A stretch of DNA of 64,000 nt from Verrucomicrobiales bacterium (GTDB lineage: Bacteria; Verrucomicrobiota; Verrucomicrobiia; Limisphaerales; J093), in contig JABTUJ010000007.1 of the NCBI GenBank assembly GCA_015075445.1, forward strand, positions 62,001 through 126,000, written 5' to 3'. Position numbers and translations under genes: made by a program. Positions within the stretch are counted from its first letter, which is position 1. Each line of letters begins with the position of its first letter. Positions 29,130 through 38,300 of this stretch are shown here, in pieces. The notes beneath the pieces were generated by a model, which ran no database searches, was not told the DNA's origin, and worked only from the letters and a program-made list of their open reading frames with translations.

Positions 29130-30404
29130 TCAGGGGTTGACGGGGAACAGGTGGACGGGGGCAAAGCGCCATAGCTCAGCGCGAGCCACCCGGTTGGCGA
29201 CTTCGGCCTCGATGACCTGGGTTTCGGTGGCGGTTTGACGATCGAGGATCTCGAGGATCATGAGCACTGGCAGTCCGCCGCCGCTGGGGCTGCCGGTGCC
29301 CGCGGCGCGGATCAAGGCTTCGTACTCGGCATCGAGGCGTTGGTGGGTTTCACCGGAGAGGCGGCGTGCGGTTTGGACGAGACGTTCGGCTCGCTGGACG
29401 CGCGTCAGCAAGGCCTGGAAACGATGACGAACCGCCTCGGCCTCCGCCCGGCTGGCAGTTACCTCGGCGTAGGCACCCTTCTCCTCGGCCCGCGCGTAAC
29501 GGAGTCCGCGCCAGGGGAGTTCAGTCATGAAGGCGATGCCGATGGTATCCATGCTGCCCATGGGGTCTTCCTCCCGCTCGAACCGGAGCCCGACCGCGGT
29601 CATGGGGCGACCGGACGCGCGGGCCATGCGCGCCATGGCCCGGGCTTCCGCGCCCTTGGCCACAGCGAGCTGGAGCGTCGGCGCCCTTTCGATATCGACT
29701 TCCGGTGCCGTTGGGGCTGCATACGGCGGTAGAGGAGCGTCTAAGCTCAGCCCGAGTCGGCCGCGGGCGTCGGCCAGAGCGTCGGCGGCCCGCTGTTCCT
29801 CGCGTTCGAGTTCGAGGCGCATCGCTGCGATGCTGGTTTGCAGGGCAAGTCGGTCGGCGATGCGGCCGCCGCCCGTGGCCACGCGGGCGTCCACGGCCGC
29901 CAAGGTTTGCTCGGTCCGTTGGATCTGCCGGGCGAGCAGCGCTACCCGGCCTGTGGCCGCTTCGCTTTCGGCGAGGGCCATGGCGGTGTCCGCGGCCAGT
30001 TCACCTGCCATCACCGCGTACTCGGCTTCCGCGAGCGAGACGACGGCAGCGGCGCGTTCACGATCGGCGGCACGTTCGCCAGCCTTGGGCAAGGGCTGTC
30101 GGAGGTTGATCTCCCACATCGGGTTCTCGCCGGTGGGCTTGCTGACCTGCGAGATCATGCCCTCGAGTTCGGGGTCGGGGAAACGGCCGGCGGAACCCAA
30201 CCGGTTGCGCGCGGCGGCTGCCCGGGCCCGCGCCGACGACATCATGGGAGCGCGGGCAACGGCGTCGAGCAACGGCGTCGTCGCCAGCGCCGAAGACGGC
30301 TCCGCCCGCGACCCGGCGGGGGGAGGGGGAGAGGGTTGGGCTGCGCCCATCACCGCTCCCACGAACATCGAACCGACCCAAAACCTGAGCTTCATCCAGA
30401 CCAT
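29130..30404 (-). CDS. cusC: TolC-family outer-membrane efflux protein, CusC-like
   Basis: The 424-residue protein has a signal sequence (cleavage near VMGAAQ) and long alpha-helical, Ala/Arg/Glu-rich repeats typical of the periplasmic tunnel of TolC channels (AEAEYAVMAGELAADTAMA, RVQRAERLVQTARRL). The two structural repeats span about 50-240 and 250-420. ATG 30404 or 30395 can be the start. It precedes the adaptor and pump genes and completes the tripartite efflux complex. A lipobox was not seen, so it is probably not acylated, unlike E. coli CusC. Confidence 0.87.
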   Translation of the reverse strand: MVWMKLRFWVGSMFVGAVMGAAQPSPPPPAGSRAEPSSALATTPLLDAVARAPMMSSARARAAAARNRLGSAGRFPDPELEGMISQVSKPTGENPMWEINLRQPLPKAGERAADRERAAAVVSLAEAEYAVMAGELAADTAMALAESEAATGRVALLARQIQRTEQTLAAVDARVATGGGRIADRLALQTSIAAMRLELEREEQRAADALADARGRLGLSLDAPLPPYAAPTAPEVDIERAPTLQLAVAKGAEARAMARMARASGRPMTAVGLRFEREEDPMGSMDTIGIAFMTELPWRGLRYARAEEKGAYAEVTASRAEAEAVRHRFQALLTRVQRAERLVQTARRLSGETHQRLDAEYEALIRAAGTGSPSGGGLPVLMILEILDRQTATETQVIEAEVANRVARAELWRFAPVHLFPVNP

Positions 30405-30487
30405 CCATGGAAAACCGACTCAACCGACCCAAAGGGACACGAAGTGCGCCGGCGATGGGCACACTTCACCTGGGAGGGTGGGTCAGC

Positions 30488-30862
30488 TCAGATCAAGAAG
30501 CAGCAGTGCCGCACATGGAGCGGCACGGCCGGGAGGGCGTGGGGCCGGTCGAGCCCCGGAGGGAGAGGAAGATCGGTTGGATGGCGAGCTGCGCGGAGTT
30601 GGTTGCCGACCGGGAGGCCGGCCCAATCCCCGAGGTTACCCCCGCCCGGAGCGGGCAGGGCAGGGGCGGGGGCAGGGGGGGCAGAGGAGTCCGACTTCTG
30701 AAAGCAGCAGCCAGTCTGCCCGCAAGGACAATGCGAACAGACGGGGTCCGCGGCGGAAGGGACCGGGCTGGTCCAGACCGCCAGCGGTGGCATCACCCAG
30801 AGCACGAGCGTCAAGAGCCAGGCGCTCCAACGCTTCACTTGCGGGTGACGGCAGGGAGTCAT
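30488..30862 (-). CDS. Small secreted Cys-rich protein in the metal-efflux operon
   Basis: The 124-residue protein has an N-terminal hydrophobic signal/anchor (WSAWLLTLVLWVMPPLAVW) followed by CSHCPCGQTGCCFQK, five cysteines in 12 residues, and a second Cys pair at the very end (HCCFLI). It matches no family I recognise. The Cys cluster and its position between the double-YHS gene and the TolC-like gene suggest a periplasmic soft-metal scavenger. It could also be an open frame without function, but the spacing (24 bp after the stop of the upstream gene) supports expression. Confidence 0.6.
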   Translation of the reverse strand: MTPCRHPQVKRWSAWLLTLVLWVMPPLAVWTSPVPSAADPVCSHCPCGQTGCCFQKSDSSAPPAPAPALPAPGGGNLGDWAGLPVGNQLRAARHPTDLPLPPGLDRPHALPAVPLHVRHCCFLI

Positions 30863-30886
30863 GAGTCCCGAAGAGGACGCGCCTCG

Positions 30887-31324
30887 CTAACTCTTGGCCT
30901 TGGGGAGCTTGGCCGCGATCTTGGCCGGGTCTTTGGCGAAGTTGGCCTTGCAGTCCTTGCAGCAGAAGCGGAATTCCTGCTCCTTGAACACCGCCGCCGG
31001 TCCGTCCTCGGCGACGGGTTCGCCCGACATCAGACAGGTCTTGAGCGGGTACTTCTTCACCTTCTTCGAAGCCTCATCAAACTTGGCGACGAGTTTCTTC
31101 GTGTCGCGGTCGAAGTCCTTCTTGCAGGACTTGCAGCAGAGCATGACCTCGCGGCCGTCGTGCTCGAACACGAAGGCCTCGCCCATGCTTCCGAGCTTCT
31201 CGCCGGAAACCAGGCAGGTCTCCAGGGGGTAGGGTTTCGGGGCCTTGGCCTTCTTGGCCTCGGCGGCGCCCACGGAAACGGCCCCGACCAGCAGGGCCAC
31301 TGCCCACAACGATTTAAGTTTCAT
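30887..31324 (-). CDS. Secreted protein with two YHS-type metal-binding domains
   Basis: The 145-residue protein has a clear signal peptide (MKLKSLWAVALLVGAVSVGA) and two similar ~55-residue domains, each with a Cys-x-x-Ser-Gly-Glu loop and a C-C-x-x-C motif (CLVSGEKL ... LCCKSCKKDF; CLMSGEPV ... FCCKDCKANF). These are YHS/TRASH-type modules that bind copper or similar ions. It is the first gene of the operon and its promoter must lie in the divergent gap 31325-31447. A role as periplasmic metal binder feeding the Cus-type pump is inferred. Confidence 0.83.
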   Translation of the reverse strand: MKLKSLWAVALLVGAVSVGAAEAKKAKAPKPYPLETCLVSGEKLGSMGEAFVFEHDGREVMLCCKSCKKDFDRDTKKLVAKFDEASKKVKKYPLKTCLMSGEPVAEDGPAAVFKEQEFRFCCKDCKANFAKDPAKIAAKLPKAKS

Positions 31325-31447
31325 GTCAATTCTCTCGGTTAATGGTCCGCGTCACCGCGGAAGATAGACGCTGGATCCCGGTTCGCCACTCAAAATCTCC
31401 GGGTGAAAATCTGTCCGCCCCGGCGGCCGGTCGGCTATCCTCGCGCC

Positions 31448-31741
31448 ATGACGCGTCATTGTCACCATTGCGGCGGGGTCTGGCCCCACCGCAGCGCCCC
31501 GGGTCGCAGCGACGTTTGCCCGCAGTGCCAGCGCGATTTGCGCGTCTGCCTCAACTGCCGTCGCCACGATCCCCGCGCCGCCTACGAGTGCCGTGAGCCG
31601 CGCGCGGAGCCCGTGTCCGACAAGGACCGCGCCAACTTCTGCGAGTGGTTCGACTTTGCGGAACGGGTGTTTGCCCCCAAGACGGGCCCGGACCCTGCGG
31701 CGAAGGCGCGTGACACGTTACGTAAGTTGCTCGGGGACTAA
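31448..31741 (+). CDS. Small zinc-ribbon protein, conserved hypothetical
   Basis: The 97-residue cytosolic protein has paired cysteines (CHHCGG, CPQC, CLNC) and a conserved-looking C-terminal half (YECREP, NFCEWFDF). ATG 31448 begins directly before the first Cys pair. The pattern is that of a small rubredoxin-like zinc ribbon found widely in Verrucomicrobia; no function is known to me. It is divergent from the metal-efflux operon. Confidence 0.75.
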   Translation: MTRHCHHCGGVWPHRSAPGRSDVCPQCQRDLRVCLNCRRHDPRAAYECREPRAEPVSDKDRANFCEWFDFAERVFAPKTGPDPAAKARDTLRKLLGD

Positions 31742-31783
31742 CGCGATTCCCGCGTGCCGGTACCGGCTCGAACGCCGGTCGAG

Positions 31784-31803
31784 GGCGCCGACGTGAGGAG
31801 GCG
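31784..31803. repeat. GGCGCCGACGTGAGGAGGCG dispersed repeat
   Basis: One of four occurrences in the window of a ~20-bp core GGCGCCGACGTNAGGAGGC; the others are at 35206-35227, 40466-40488 and, inverted, 40515-40537. All are between genes. Confidence 0.85.
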
Positions 31804-31845
31804 AAGGGGGATGTCCGGCGAGACAGGCGACTTTTTGGTTCTTGA

Positions 31846-31911
31846 ACAGGCGAATGGGGACAGGCGAATGAGAAGGCTGAACAAAGCATTCGTCTGTCCC
31901 CATTTGCCTGT
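31846..31911. repeat. 25-bp imperfect inverted repeat
   Basis: Arms at 31846-31870 and 31887-31911 (starting ACAGGCGAATGGGGACAG) pair with two mismatches around a 16-nt loop. It lies between the zinc-ribbon gene and the Tat glycosidase gene and could form a hairpin. REP/BIME-like. Confidence 0.85.
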
Positions 31912-32038
31912 CAGACTGGTGGCCAACGCGAAGGCCCCCTGGCGTGAGCCGAGCACGAGGGCGCGCACTTTGCGCATCACGGCGAGGAGGATTGCCTACG
32001 GAGTTGCCACGGTGGTTGAGGGTGACCAGAGTGCGGCG

Positions 32039-33457
32039 ATGAACACATCCCCGCGCTGCTCCCGCCGGCGGTTTCTCACACGCTCGGGCGCGGCTGCGGC
32101 CAGCCTGGCTTGGGTTGGTCTGCCGCTGCTGACGTTCCGGCGTTCGGTGGCCGCGGACGCAACCGCCACCGAGTTGAAGTGGATCGCGCGGATCGCGGAC
32201 CCGGAGATTCGTGCGGGAGTCGAGGCGGCGGTGCACAAGAACCTCCTGCCGGCAGCGACCGAGCGCGTCTATCCGGGTCACTTCACCATCAACGCCGACG
32301 GCGGCGGGTACGGCAGCGACACCACCTGGCCGGGCCTCGATTCCTGGCAGATGATCGGGCCGTACCTCCAGCTCGGGCGCACGCGGATGGTGCTGGACTA
32401 CTTTGACTTCGTCCGGACGTCGCAGCGACGCGACGGCAACATCCCTTTCGCGATCTTCAACGGCGAGACGCGGCCGGGCGGGTGTCTGCGGGGGTTGAAG
32501 TACCCGGATGACGTCTTCACCTATCGCCCGCCCAAGCGGGAGGGTCTGCCGGCCTCCAGTCAGGAGACCCGCTCGTGGGTCGGGTTGTTCGAGCATTGGC
32601 AGACGAAGGGTTACCCGCTCACCACGTTGGGTTCGATCTGCTATCTGCTCACCGCCGCCGAGATCTTCAACGCGACCGGTTCAGCCTCGTGGCTGCGGGA
32701 GCGACTCCCGTCGGTGGAGGCGGCGGCGCGCTTTCTCCTGACCCTGCGGCAGGCCCAAGGGCTGATTGGCGGAGCGGGTTTCTACATCGAGTCGCCGCCG
32801 CGCGAGGGTTGTGACGGGGTGACCCAGTGTTACGCGGTCCATGCGTTCAGCGAGGTGGCGCAGTTGTGCGACGCGGCCGATGCGTCGGCAAAGGCGAGCG
32901 AGTGGCGGGGGCACGCCGAGCGGTTGGCGCGGGATTTTCGTGAGGTCTTCTGGCGCGAGGATCACTTCGGCGAGTACGTTCATCCCGAGCGTGGGCTGGT
33001 GGACATACACGGACTGTCCGACGTGAACTGGGCGGCGGTGGCCTTCGGTCTGGTGGAGAAGGAGCGTCTGCAGCGGCTCTGGACGCGGCTGGTGGCGGAG
33101 CCGGGGTTTTGGGCGGGTGACATGCCGACCCAGTTGGTAACGAAGCCCTCCGCCTACGAGCCGTGGGAATGGCAACGGTCCGAGGATTGCCCGGGCGACC
33201 CGCTCAACGACGTGGCGGCGATGGGGCGGGTGTGGCATCTGGAGACGCTGGCGTGTGAGCGGATGGGGGCTCGCGCGCGGTTGGTGGAGTCGGTTCGCAA
33301 GGTGTGCCGGGCGGCGCGGGAAGACGGTTACTGGCGTGAGCGGTATCATCTTAAGCCGGACGGCACCGTGTCCGCCGACGGTTCCCAGAAGTACTGCGAG
33401 TACGCGGCGGTGCTCGTGCGGGTGGTGCTTCGAAATCGAGAGCTGTTCGCGGGGTAA
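32039..33457 (+). CDS. Tat-exported six-hairpin glycosidase-like protein
   Basis: With ATG 32039 the protein has 472 residues and opens with a twin-arginine signal (CSRRRFLTRSGAAAASLAWVG). The open frame continues upstream through repeat DNA, which is not coding. The rest is helical and fits an (alpha/alpha)6 barrel (LDYFDFVRTSQRRDGNIPFA, WVGLFEHWQ, AARFLLTLRQAQG), as in GH63/GH78/trehalase-like enzymes. Acidic residues near 160-180 and 350 may be catalytic but were not assigned. The neighbouring GH123-like and beta-helix genes support a role in polysaccharide breakdown. Confidence 0.72.
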   Translation: MNTSPRCSRRRFLTRSGAAAASLAWVGLPLLTFRRSVAADATATELKWIARIADPEIRAGVEAAVHKNLLPAATERVYPGHFTINADGGGYGSDTTWPGLDSWQMIGPYLQLGRTRMVLDYFDFVRTSQRRDGNIPFAIFNGETRPGGCLRGLKYPDDVFTYRPPKREGLPASSQETRSWVGLFEHWQTKGYPLTTLGSICYLLTAAEIFNATGSASWLRERLPSVEAAARFLLTLRQAQGLIGGAGFYIESPPREGCDGVTQCYAVHAFSEVAQLCDAADASAKASEWRGHAERLARDFREVFWREDHFGEYVHPERGLVDIHGLSDVNWAAVAFGLVEKERLQRLWTRLVAEPGFWAGDMPTQLVTKPSAYEPWEWQRSEDCPGDPLNDVAAMGRVWHLETLACERMGARARLVESVRKVCRAAREDGYWRERYHLKPDGTVSADGSQKYCEYAAVLVRVVLRNRELFAG

Positions 33458-33510
33458 CTGGTGCACTCCCTTCTTGCGCCAGGCTGGGGGCGTGGCGGAA
33501 TCTCTGTCCC

Positions 33511-35193
33511 ATGCACCCGATACGATGGACGGTCACGTTCTCGGCGCTGGTCTTTTCCGTGATGCAGGCATTTTCCGCCGACGCTCCGGATCTGCAGATC
33601 TGGCCGGTGGACCCGCTGATCAAGGTCTTTCCAGACGCCCGCCCCGGCCCCGTGGGTACGGCGACTGCGGAGGTGGCTCGCGGAGAACATGCCTCCCTGC
33701 AATTCGTCGTGTACTCCGAACACGCGATCAGCGGACTCCGTGTGGAACTTGCCGAACTCCGGTCGGCGCGCCAAGCCGCCACGCTGTCGCCGCGCGCGCC
33801 GCGTTTCGTGGGTTATGTGCCGGTGGATCGTCCCACGCAGAAGCCCTCGGCCGACCAGCTTCGACCGCCGCCCGCCGATTATCCGGACCCGCTGCTGGAG
33901 ACCGCGGCGGTGGACGTCCCGGCCGGTCGCGCCCAGGCGATCTGGATCACCGTGCCGGTGCCCACCAACGCGCCGCCGGGGCGGTATCGGGGCACGGCCG
34001 TGGTGTCGGGCACCATCGCTGGTGAACCGGTGCGAGTGAGCCAGTCGCTGCGACTGCGCGTGTATCCGGCGGTGGTGGCGCGCTCGCGCCTGTGGGTTAC
34101 CGACTGGTTTGCGATGCACTGGCGGCATATGGCGATCGCGCCGGAGCCGGAATCGGAGGCCTACTATGCGTTGCTGCGCCGTTATGCGCGCAACCTGGCG
34201 GACCACCGCCACAACGTGGCGCTCATCTCCCCGCTCGGCCTGGCCCGGTTCAGTGCGGGGGAGCAGGGGCGACTGACGGTGGATTTCAGCCGCTTCGATC
34301 GTTGGGTCGAAATCTTCCGGGAGGAAGGCGTGGTGGGACGGATCGAAGGCGGGCACATCGGCGGGCGCAAGGCGGGGTGGGAATCGGAGTTCGTCGTCAC
34401 CGTTCACCAGGTGAAGGACGGGCGGGTGGTGGCGGCTTCGGTGGATCCGGCCAGTGCGGAGGCCGAGGCGTTCTACGCGCAGTTCTTCCCCGCGCTGGTG
34501 GCGCACCTCAAGGAGCGCGGCTGGCTGGAGGCGTATCTGCAGCACCTGGCGGACGAGCCGATTGCCAGCAACCTGGCGAGCTATCGGGCGATGGCGGCCC
34601 TGGCCCGGAAGTACGCCCCCGAACTGCGCATCGTCGAGGCGTGCCACACCAAAGACCTGGTGGGGTCCGTGGATGTCTGGGTGCCCCAGCTCAATTACCT
34701 GGAGAACGACTTTGAGCATTACCAGGCCCGACAGCGCGCGGGCGACGAGGTCTGGTACTACACCTGCGTCTTCCCGCAGGGTGAATACGCCAACCGGTTC
34801 ATCGAACAACCGCTGATCAAGACGCGCCTGCTTCACTGGATCAACTTCCGCTATGGCATCACCGGTTATCTGCACTGGGGTTACAACCACTGGACGTCGG
34901 ACAGTCCTTTCACCCACACGACCCGTGCCCACGGCGGTCCGCCGTATCTGCCGGCCGGCGATCCCTGGATCGTCTATCCGGGCAAGGACGGGCCGCTGGA
35001 CTCGATCCGGTTTGAGGCGATGCGGGATGGGATCGCCGACCACGAGTTGTTGTCTCAGCTCGGTGAACGCGATGCGGCGCTCGCGCAGCGGTTGGTACGG
35101 CAACACATCCAGGCTTTCGATCGGTACGACACGGACGTTGCCCAGTTTCGGGCGACGCGCCGGGAATTGCTGCGCGGCCTGTCGCGTCCCTGA
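33511..35193 (+). CDS. Secreted GH123/DUF4091-like glycoside hydrolase
   Basis: The 560-residue protein has a signal peptide (about 1-22, ending QAFSA-DAP), an N-terminal beta-sandwich (25-195) and a TIM-barrel-like domain ending in DUF4091 (LIKTRLLHWINFRYGITGYL, HWGYNHW). GH123 enzymes are beta-N-acetylgalactosaminidases using an Asp-Glu pair; the local motif HLADEPIAS near residue 345 is a good candidate. It follows the six-hairpin gene by 53 bp in the same direction, so they may be co-transcribed. Substrate specificity is not proven. Confidence 0.8.
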   Translation: MHPIRWTVTFSALVFSVMQAFSADAPDLQIWPVDPLIKVFPDARPGPVGTATAEVARGEHASLQFVVYSEHAISGLRVELAELRSARQAATLSPRAPRFVGYVPVDRPTQKPSADQLRPPPADYPDPLLETAAVDVPAGRAQAIWITVPVPTNAPPGRYRGTAVVSGTIAGEPVRVSQSLRLRVYPAVVARSRLWVTDWFAMHWRHMAIAPEPESEAYYALLRRYARNLADHRHNVALISPLGLARFSAGEQGRLTVDFSRFDRWVEIFREEGVVGRIEGGHIGGRKAGWESEFVVTVHQVKDGRVVAASVDPASAEAEAFYAQFFPALVAHLKERGWLEAYLQHLADEPIASNLASYRAMAALARKYAPELRIVEACHTKDLVGSVDVWVPQLNYLENDFEHYQARQRAGDEVWYYTCVFPQGEYANRFIEQPLIKTRLLHWINFRYGITGYLHWGYNHWTSDSPFTHTTRAHGGPPYLPAGDPWIVYPGKDGPLDSIRFEAMRDGIADHELLSQLGERDAALAQRLVRQHIQAFDRYDTDVAQFRATRRELLRGLSRP

Positions 35194-35205
35194 GCTCCAC
35201 ACCCC

Positions 35206-35227
35206 GTAGGCGCCGACGTCAGGAGGC
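35206..35227. repeat. GTAGGCGCCGACGTCAGGAG dispersed repeat
   Basis: Second copy of the GGCGCCGACGT core (see 31784), located just after the GH123-like stop codon. Confidence 0.85.
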
Positions 35228-35316
35228 TCACGCGCGAGGCAGAGTCTCGTGACCTCGACTCCTACCGGCTGTTGCCGACTGGCAACCGTCCGGGCGGTTC
35301 GCTAGGCTGGCCGGCC

Positions 35317-36384
35317 ATGACGACACGCGTTGCTCACGACTCGACCACGCCGGGGTTGCTGCTGCCCGCCGGTTATCAACCCCTGTTGGGGGTCAAGGAG
35401 ACCGAGCGGGCCATCAAGAGCCTGAAGGACTTCTTCGAGTTGAACCTGGCCACTGAACTCAATCTGAGCCGCGTGACGGCGCCGCTGTTTGTCCAGGGCG
35501 GCACGGGCATCAACGATGACCTCAACGGCGTCGAGCGCCCCGTCTCGTTCCCGATGGCGCACCTGCCGGGCGTGCGCGCCGAAATCGTCCAGTCGCTGGC
35601 CAAGTGGAAGCGGCTGATGTTGGGCACGCTGGGTTTCGAACCGGGCTACGGACTTTACACCGACATGAATGCGATCCGGCCCGACGAGGTGCTCGACAGC
35701 ATCCACTCGTTGTACGTGGACCAGTGGGACTGGGAACGGGTGATCACGCCGGAGGAGCGGAACGTGGCGTTCCTGTGCAAGATCGTGCGGAAACTCTACA
35801 CGATTCTCAAACGGACCGAGCACTTCGTCTTTGAGCGCTATCCCGCGCTGCGGCCGGCGTTACCGGAGGACATCACCTTCGTCCACGCGGAGACCCTCCG
35901 TGCCCAGTATCCCGACCTGACGCCGAAGCAGCGGGAGCGTGCCCTCCTTCAGGAATGCGGCGCGGCGTTCATCATCGGGATCGGCGGCGCGCTGGGCGAC
36001 GGGACGATCCACGACGGGCGGGCGCCGGACTACGATGACTGGTCGTCGCCGGGGGAGAACGGGTACCTGGGGTTGAACGGGGATTTGCTGGTCTGGAACC
36101 CGGTGCTTGAGCTGGCCTTCGAGCTCTCGTCCATGGGGCTCCGGGTGGATCAGGCGGCGCTGCGCCGCCAACTCGAACTGCGGGGTTGTCCGGAACGCGC
36201 GGACCTGTTCTGGCATCAGAAGTTGCTGCGGGGCGAGCTGCCGCTTTCGATTGGGGGCGGCATCGGCCAGTCCCGACTCTGCATGTACTTTCTCCGCAAA
36301 GCCCACGTCGGCGAGATCCAGGCCAGCCTCTGGCCCGACGCGATGGTGACCACCTGCCGCGCGCACAACATCCCGTTGCTCTGA
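35317..36384 (+). CDS. asnA: Aspartate--ammonia ligase (asparagine synthetase A)
   Basis: The 355-residue cytosolic enzyme makes asparagine from aspartate, ammonia and ATP, with a class II tRNA-synthetase-like fold. Segments matching the family include VKETERAIKSLKDFFE, VTAPLFVQGGTGINDDLNG, VSFPMAHLPG, GYGLYTDMNAIRPDE and, near the C-terminus, PLSIGGGIGQSRLCM. Length is close to the usual 330. ATG 35317 starts nearest the conserved core; the frame is open 45 nt further upstream. It stands between glycan-degradation genes without evident operon partners and converges with the nitrilase gene (12 bp gap). Confidence 0.95.
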   Translation: MTTRVAHDSTTPGLLLPAGYQPLLGVKETERAIKSLKDFFELNLATELNLSRVTAPLFVQGGTGINDDLNGVERPVSFPMAHLPGVRAEIVQSLAKWKRLMLGTLGFEPGYGLYTDMNAIRPDEVLDSIHSLYVDQWDWERVITPEERNVAFLCKIVRKLYTILKRTEHFVFERYPALRPALPEDITFVHAETLRAQYPDLTPKQRERALLQECGAAFIIGIGGALGDGTIHDGRAPDYDDWSSPGENGYLGLNGDLLVWNPVLELAFELSSMGLRVDQAALRRQLELRGCPERADLFWHQKLLRGELPLSIGGGIGQSRLCMYFLRKAHVGEIQASLWPDAMVTTCRAHNIPLL

Positions 36385-36396
36385 CGGGAGGCGGCC

Positions 36397-38193
36397 TCAG
36401 TCCCACGCGCGCACCAGCGGTTGCAGTTGGTCGAGGAACGGTTCGAGAGCATCCGCTTCGTGGAACCAGAGGGCGCCGCGCACGCGGACGGTCTGGCCCG
36501 GGGGGCAATCCGGGAAGACCGGATCGGCATGGAGGCAGGGCACGAGGTCATTGCCCCAGGCCCGCCCGCAGCGTTCCCAGGCGGTAATGACCCAGCGCCG
36601 GCCGTCGTCCGAGCGCACGGCGGCGAAGGGCGGTCGGAACACCTTGTTGGCGGTCGTCTGCGCAGCGAATCCCGGGGCCGCGCCGAGCATGACGCAGTTC
36701 TGCACCCGCAGCCCGGTAAGCGTTTCGGACGTGCCGTTACGGAGCCAGAGGGTGAAGGCCACGCGGTCGGGGTGGGGGTGGACTTCGGCCCCGAAGGCAA
36801 TGCCGTTGGGCAACGTCCGTTCGCTCGTGAGGTATCCCGCGGGGTGACGTTGCCATTCCAGGCGCTCGAGCTTGATGCCCCGCGCCTCCCACAATGTGGG
36901 GATGTGAGTGTGGGCGAGGTAGGTGAGGCCGAGGTTTGAGAAGATCGCCTCAGGCACGTCCACCACCACATAGCCGCCGTCGCGCCAGGGCGGGAAGACG
37001 CTGACCTTGGTCTCGCGCTGCGGCATCACGGCGCCATCGAAGAAGCCGAGGCGCGGGTGGCGGCCGCCAGGGAACGGTAGAACCCGCAACGACTCACCCG
37101 GCGGGAGTGGTGGCGGCTCTTTTCCCCCAATTTCAAAGCGGTCCAGCGCGGCGGCGACTTCGCCGAGGGTGAGGCCGGTGGCCGCACTGATCTCGCCGGC
37201 GCTGTACTGGTGGTAAACGGACATGGATTCGAGGGCCTCACGGAGTTCGTGATCGTTGCGGGGCGGGCGGAAGTCGGCCAGCAAATCGGCGAGCTGGAGA
37301 CGGAGCCAGGCCGGGACATCGCGCAGATCACCCCAGACCTGCGGGCTTGAGAACAGGTTGGGCGTCAGTTCGGCTGTGAGCAGTGCGGTCTGAAACAAGC
37401 CGGTCTCGGCCAGGACTCGGCCGGCGGGGCTGAGGATGAAGCTGTCGCCGTAGCCCAGCCGGTCCGGTCGGTTGGTCTTGACGACGTTCGCCCGCGCCAC
37501 AGCCATTTTGAGCTGGGCCGCGAGACCGATGTGGCAATTTCTCACCCAGCGCCGGTGATCGTCGGCAACGTCCGCCGCGATCTCGTTGAAGTGCGGTGTG
37601 AAGAGCAGTTCCGCTCCCTGCAGTTTGGCCGCTAGCGCGACGTGGGGATAGGACGTGTCGGCGCAGATGGCCACGCCGAAGCGGACGCCGTGTGCGGCGA
37701 AGACCGGGACATTCTGACCGGCCGAGAAACCCAGTGCGTCGCGATCGTCGGGCGTGAGCACGACCTTGTCGGCATAACCCAAGAGCCGGCCGCGCTGAAT
37801 CACGAGCGCGGTGTTGTACAAGGCCGATCCCGCGCGTCGCGCCAACCCGATGACGACGACGACGTCATGTTCGGCTGACTCGCGGATGAACGCCTGCAAG
37901 GCAGCGTCCTCGAGCCCCCGGGATCCCTGTTGCACCGCTGCGGCGCTCGCGTAGCCGGAAAGGAAGCATTCGGGGAAGGCGAGGAAATGGCTGGCGCGTT
38001 CGCGGGCCTGCTGCAGGACGCCGCGGGCGGTGGCCAGGTTCGCGGCGAAGTCCCCGTCGCGGCACGGGCCTTGGTAGACCGACACGCGCACCGGCTGTTC
38101 AAAGGCCTGGACCGGCGGGGCACCGGTCAGGACTAACGTCATCGCGATGAGGCCAAACCAGAGAGGACGGCCGGGCTGAGTCAGAGCGTGCAT
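36397..38193 (-). CDS. Exported carbon-nitrogen hydrolase (nitrilase superfamily) with C-terminal beta domain
   Basis: The protein has 598 residues from ATG 38193, with a signal peptide (about 1-30, LVLTGAPPVQAF). The open frame upstream overlaps the divergent gene and is not used. Residues 32-300 are a CN-hydrolase domain with the Glu-Lys-Cys triad: FPECF (~76), ADKVVL (~143), ICADTS (~178). A further ~300 residues follow, including a short helical segment (YHQYSAGEISAATGLTLGEV) and a beta-rich domain (FTLWLRNGTSETLTGLRV) not found in ordinary nitrilases. Family members hydrolyse nitriles, amides or N-carbamyl compounds, mostly in the cytoplasm, so export is unusual. Substrate unknown. Confidence 0.85.
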   Translation of the reverse strand: MHALTQPGRPLWFGLIAMTLVLTGAPPVQAFEQPVRVSVYQGPCRDGDFAANLATARGVLQQARERASHFLAFPECFLSGYASAAAVQQGSRGLEDAALQAFIRESAEHDVVVVIGLARRAGSALYNTALVIQRGRLLGYADKVVLTPDDRDALGFSAGQNVPVFAAHGVRFGVAICADTSYPHVALAAKLQGAELLFTPHFNEIAADVADDHRRWVRNCHIGLAAQLKMAVARANVVKTNRPDRLGYGDSFILSPAGRVLAETGLFQTALLTAELTPNLFSSPQVWGDLRDVPAWLRLQLADLLADFRPPRNDHELREALESMSVYHQYSAGEISAATGLTLGEVAAALDRFEIGGKEPPPLPPGESLRVLPFPGGRHPRLGFFDGAVMPQRETKVSVFPPWRDGGYVVVDVPEAIFSNLGLTYLAHTHIPTLWEARGIKLERLEWQRHPAGYLTSERTLPNGIAFGAEVHPHPDRVAFTLWLRNGTSETLTGLRVQNCVMLGAAPGFAAQTTANKVFRPPFAAVRSDDGRRWVITAWERCGRAWGNDLVPCLHADPVFPDCPPGQTVRVRGALWFHEADALEPFLDQLQPLVRAWD

Positions 38194-38300
38194 GGCGGTC
38201 AGGATGGCGCACGGAGGGCCGTCTGAAAAGCCGCGAGGCGCCCAGAAATGCGCAGCCGGTTTTGCTTGCCGCTGCCGCTTTCCGCCGGAGACTGGGCGCC

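Noticed and set aside
31754..32038. Upstream extension of the Tat six-hairpin glycosidase frame
   Set aside because: It runs through two dispersed repeats; the Tat signal begins at ATG 32039.
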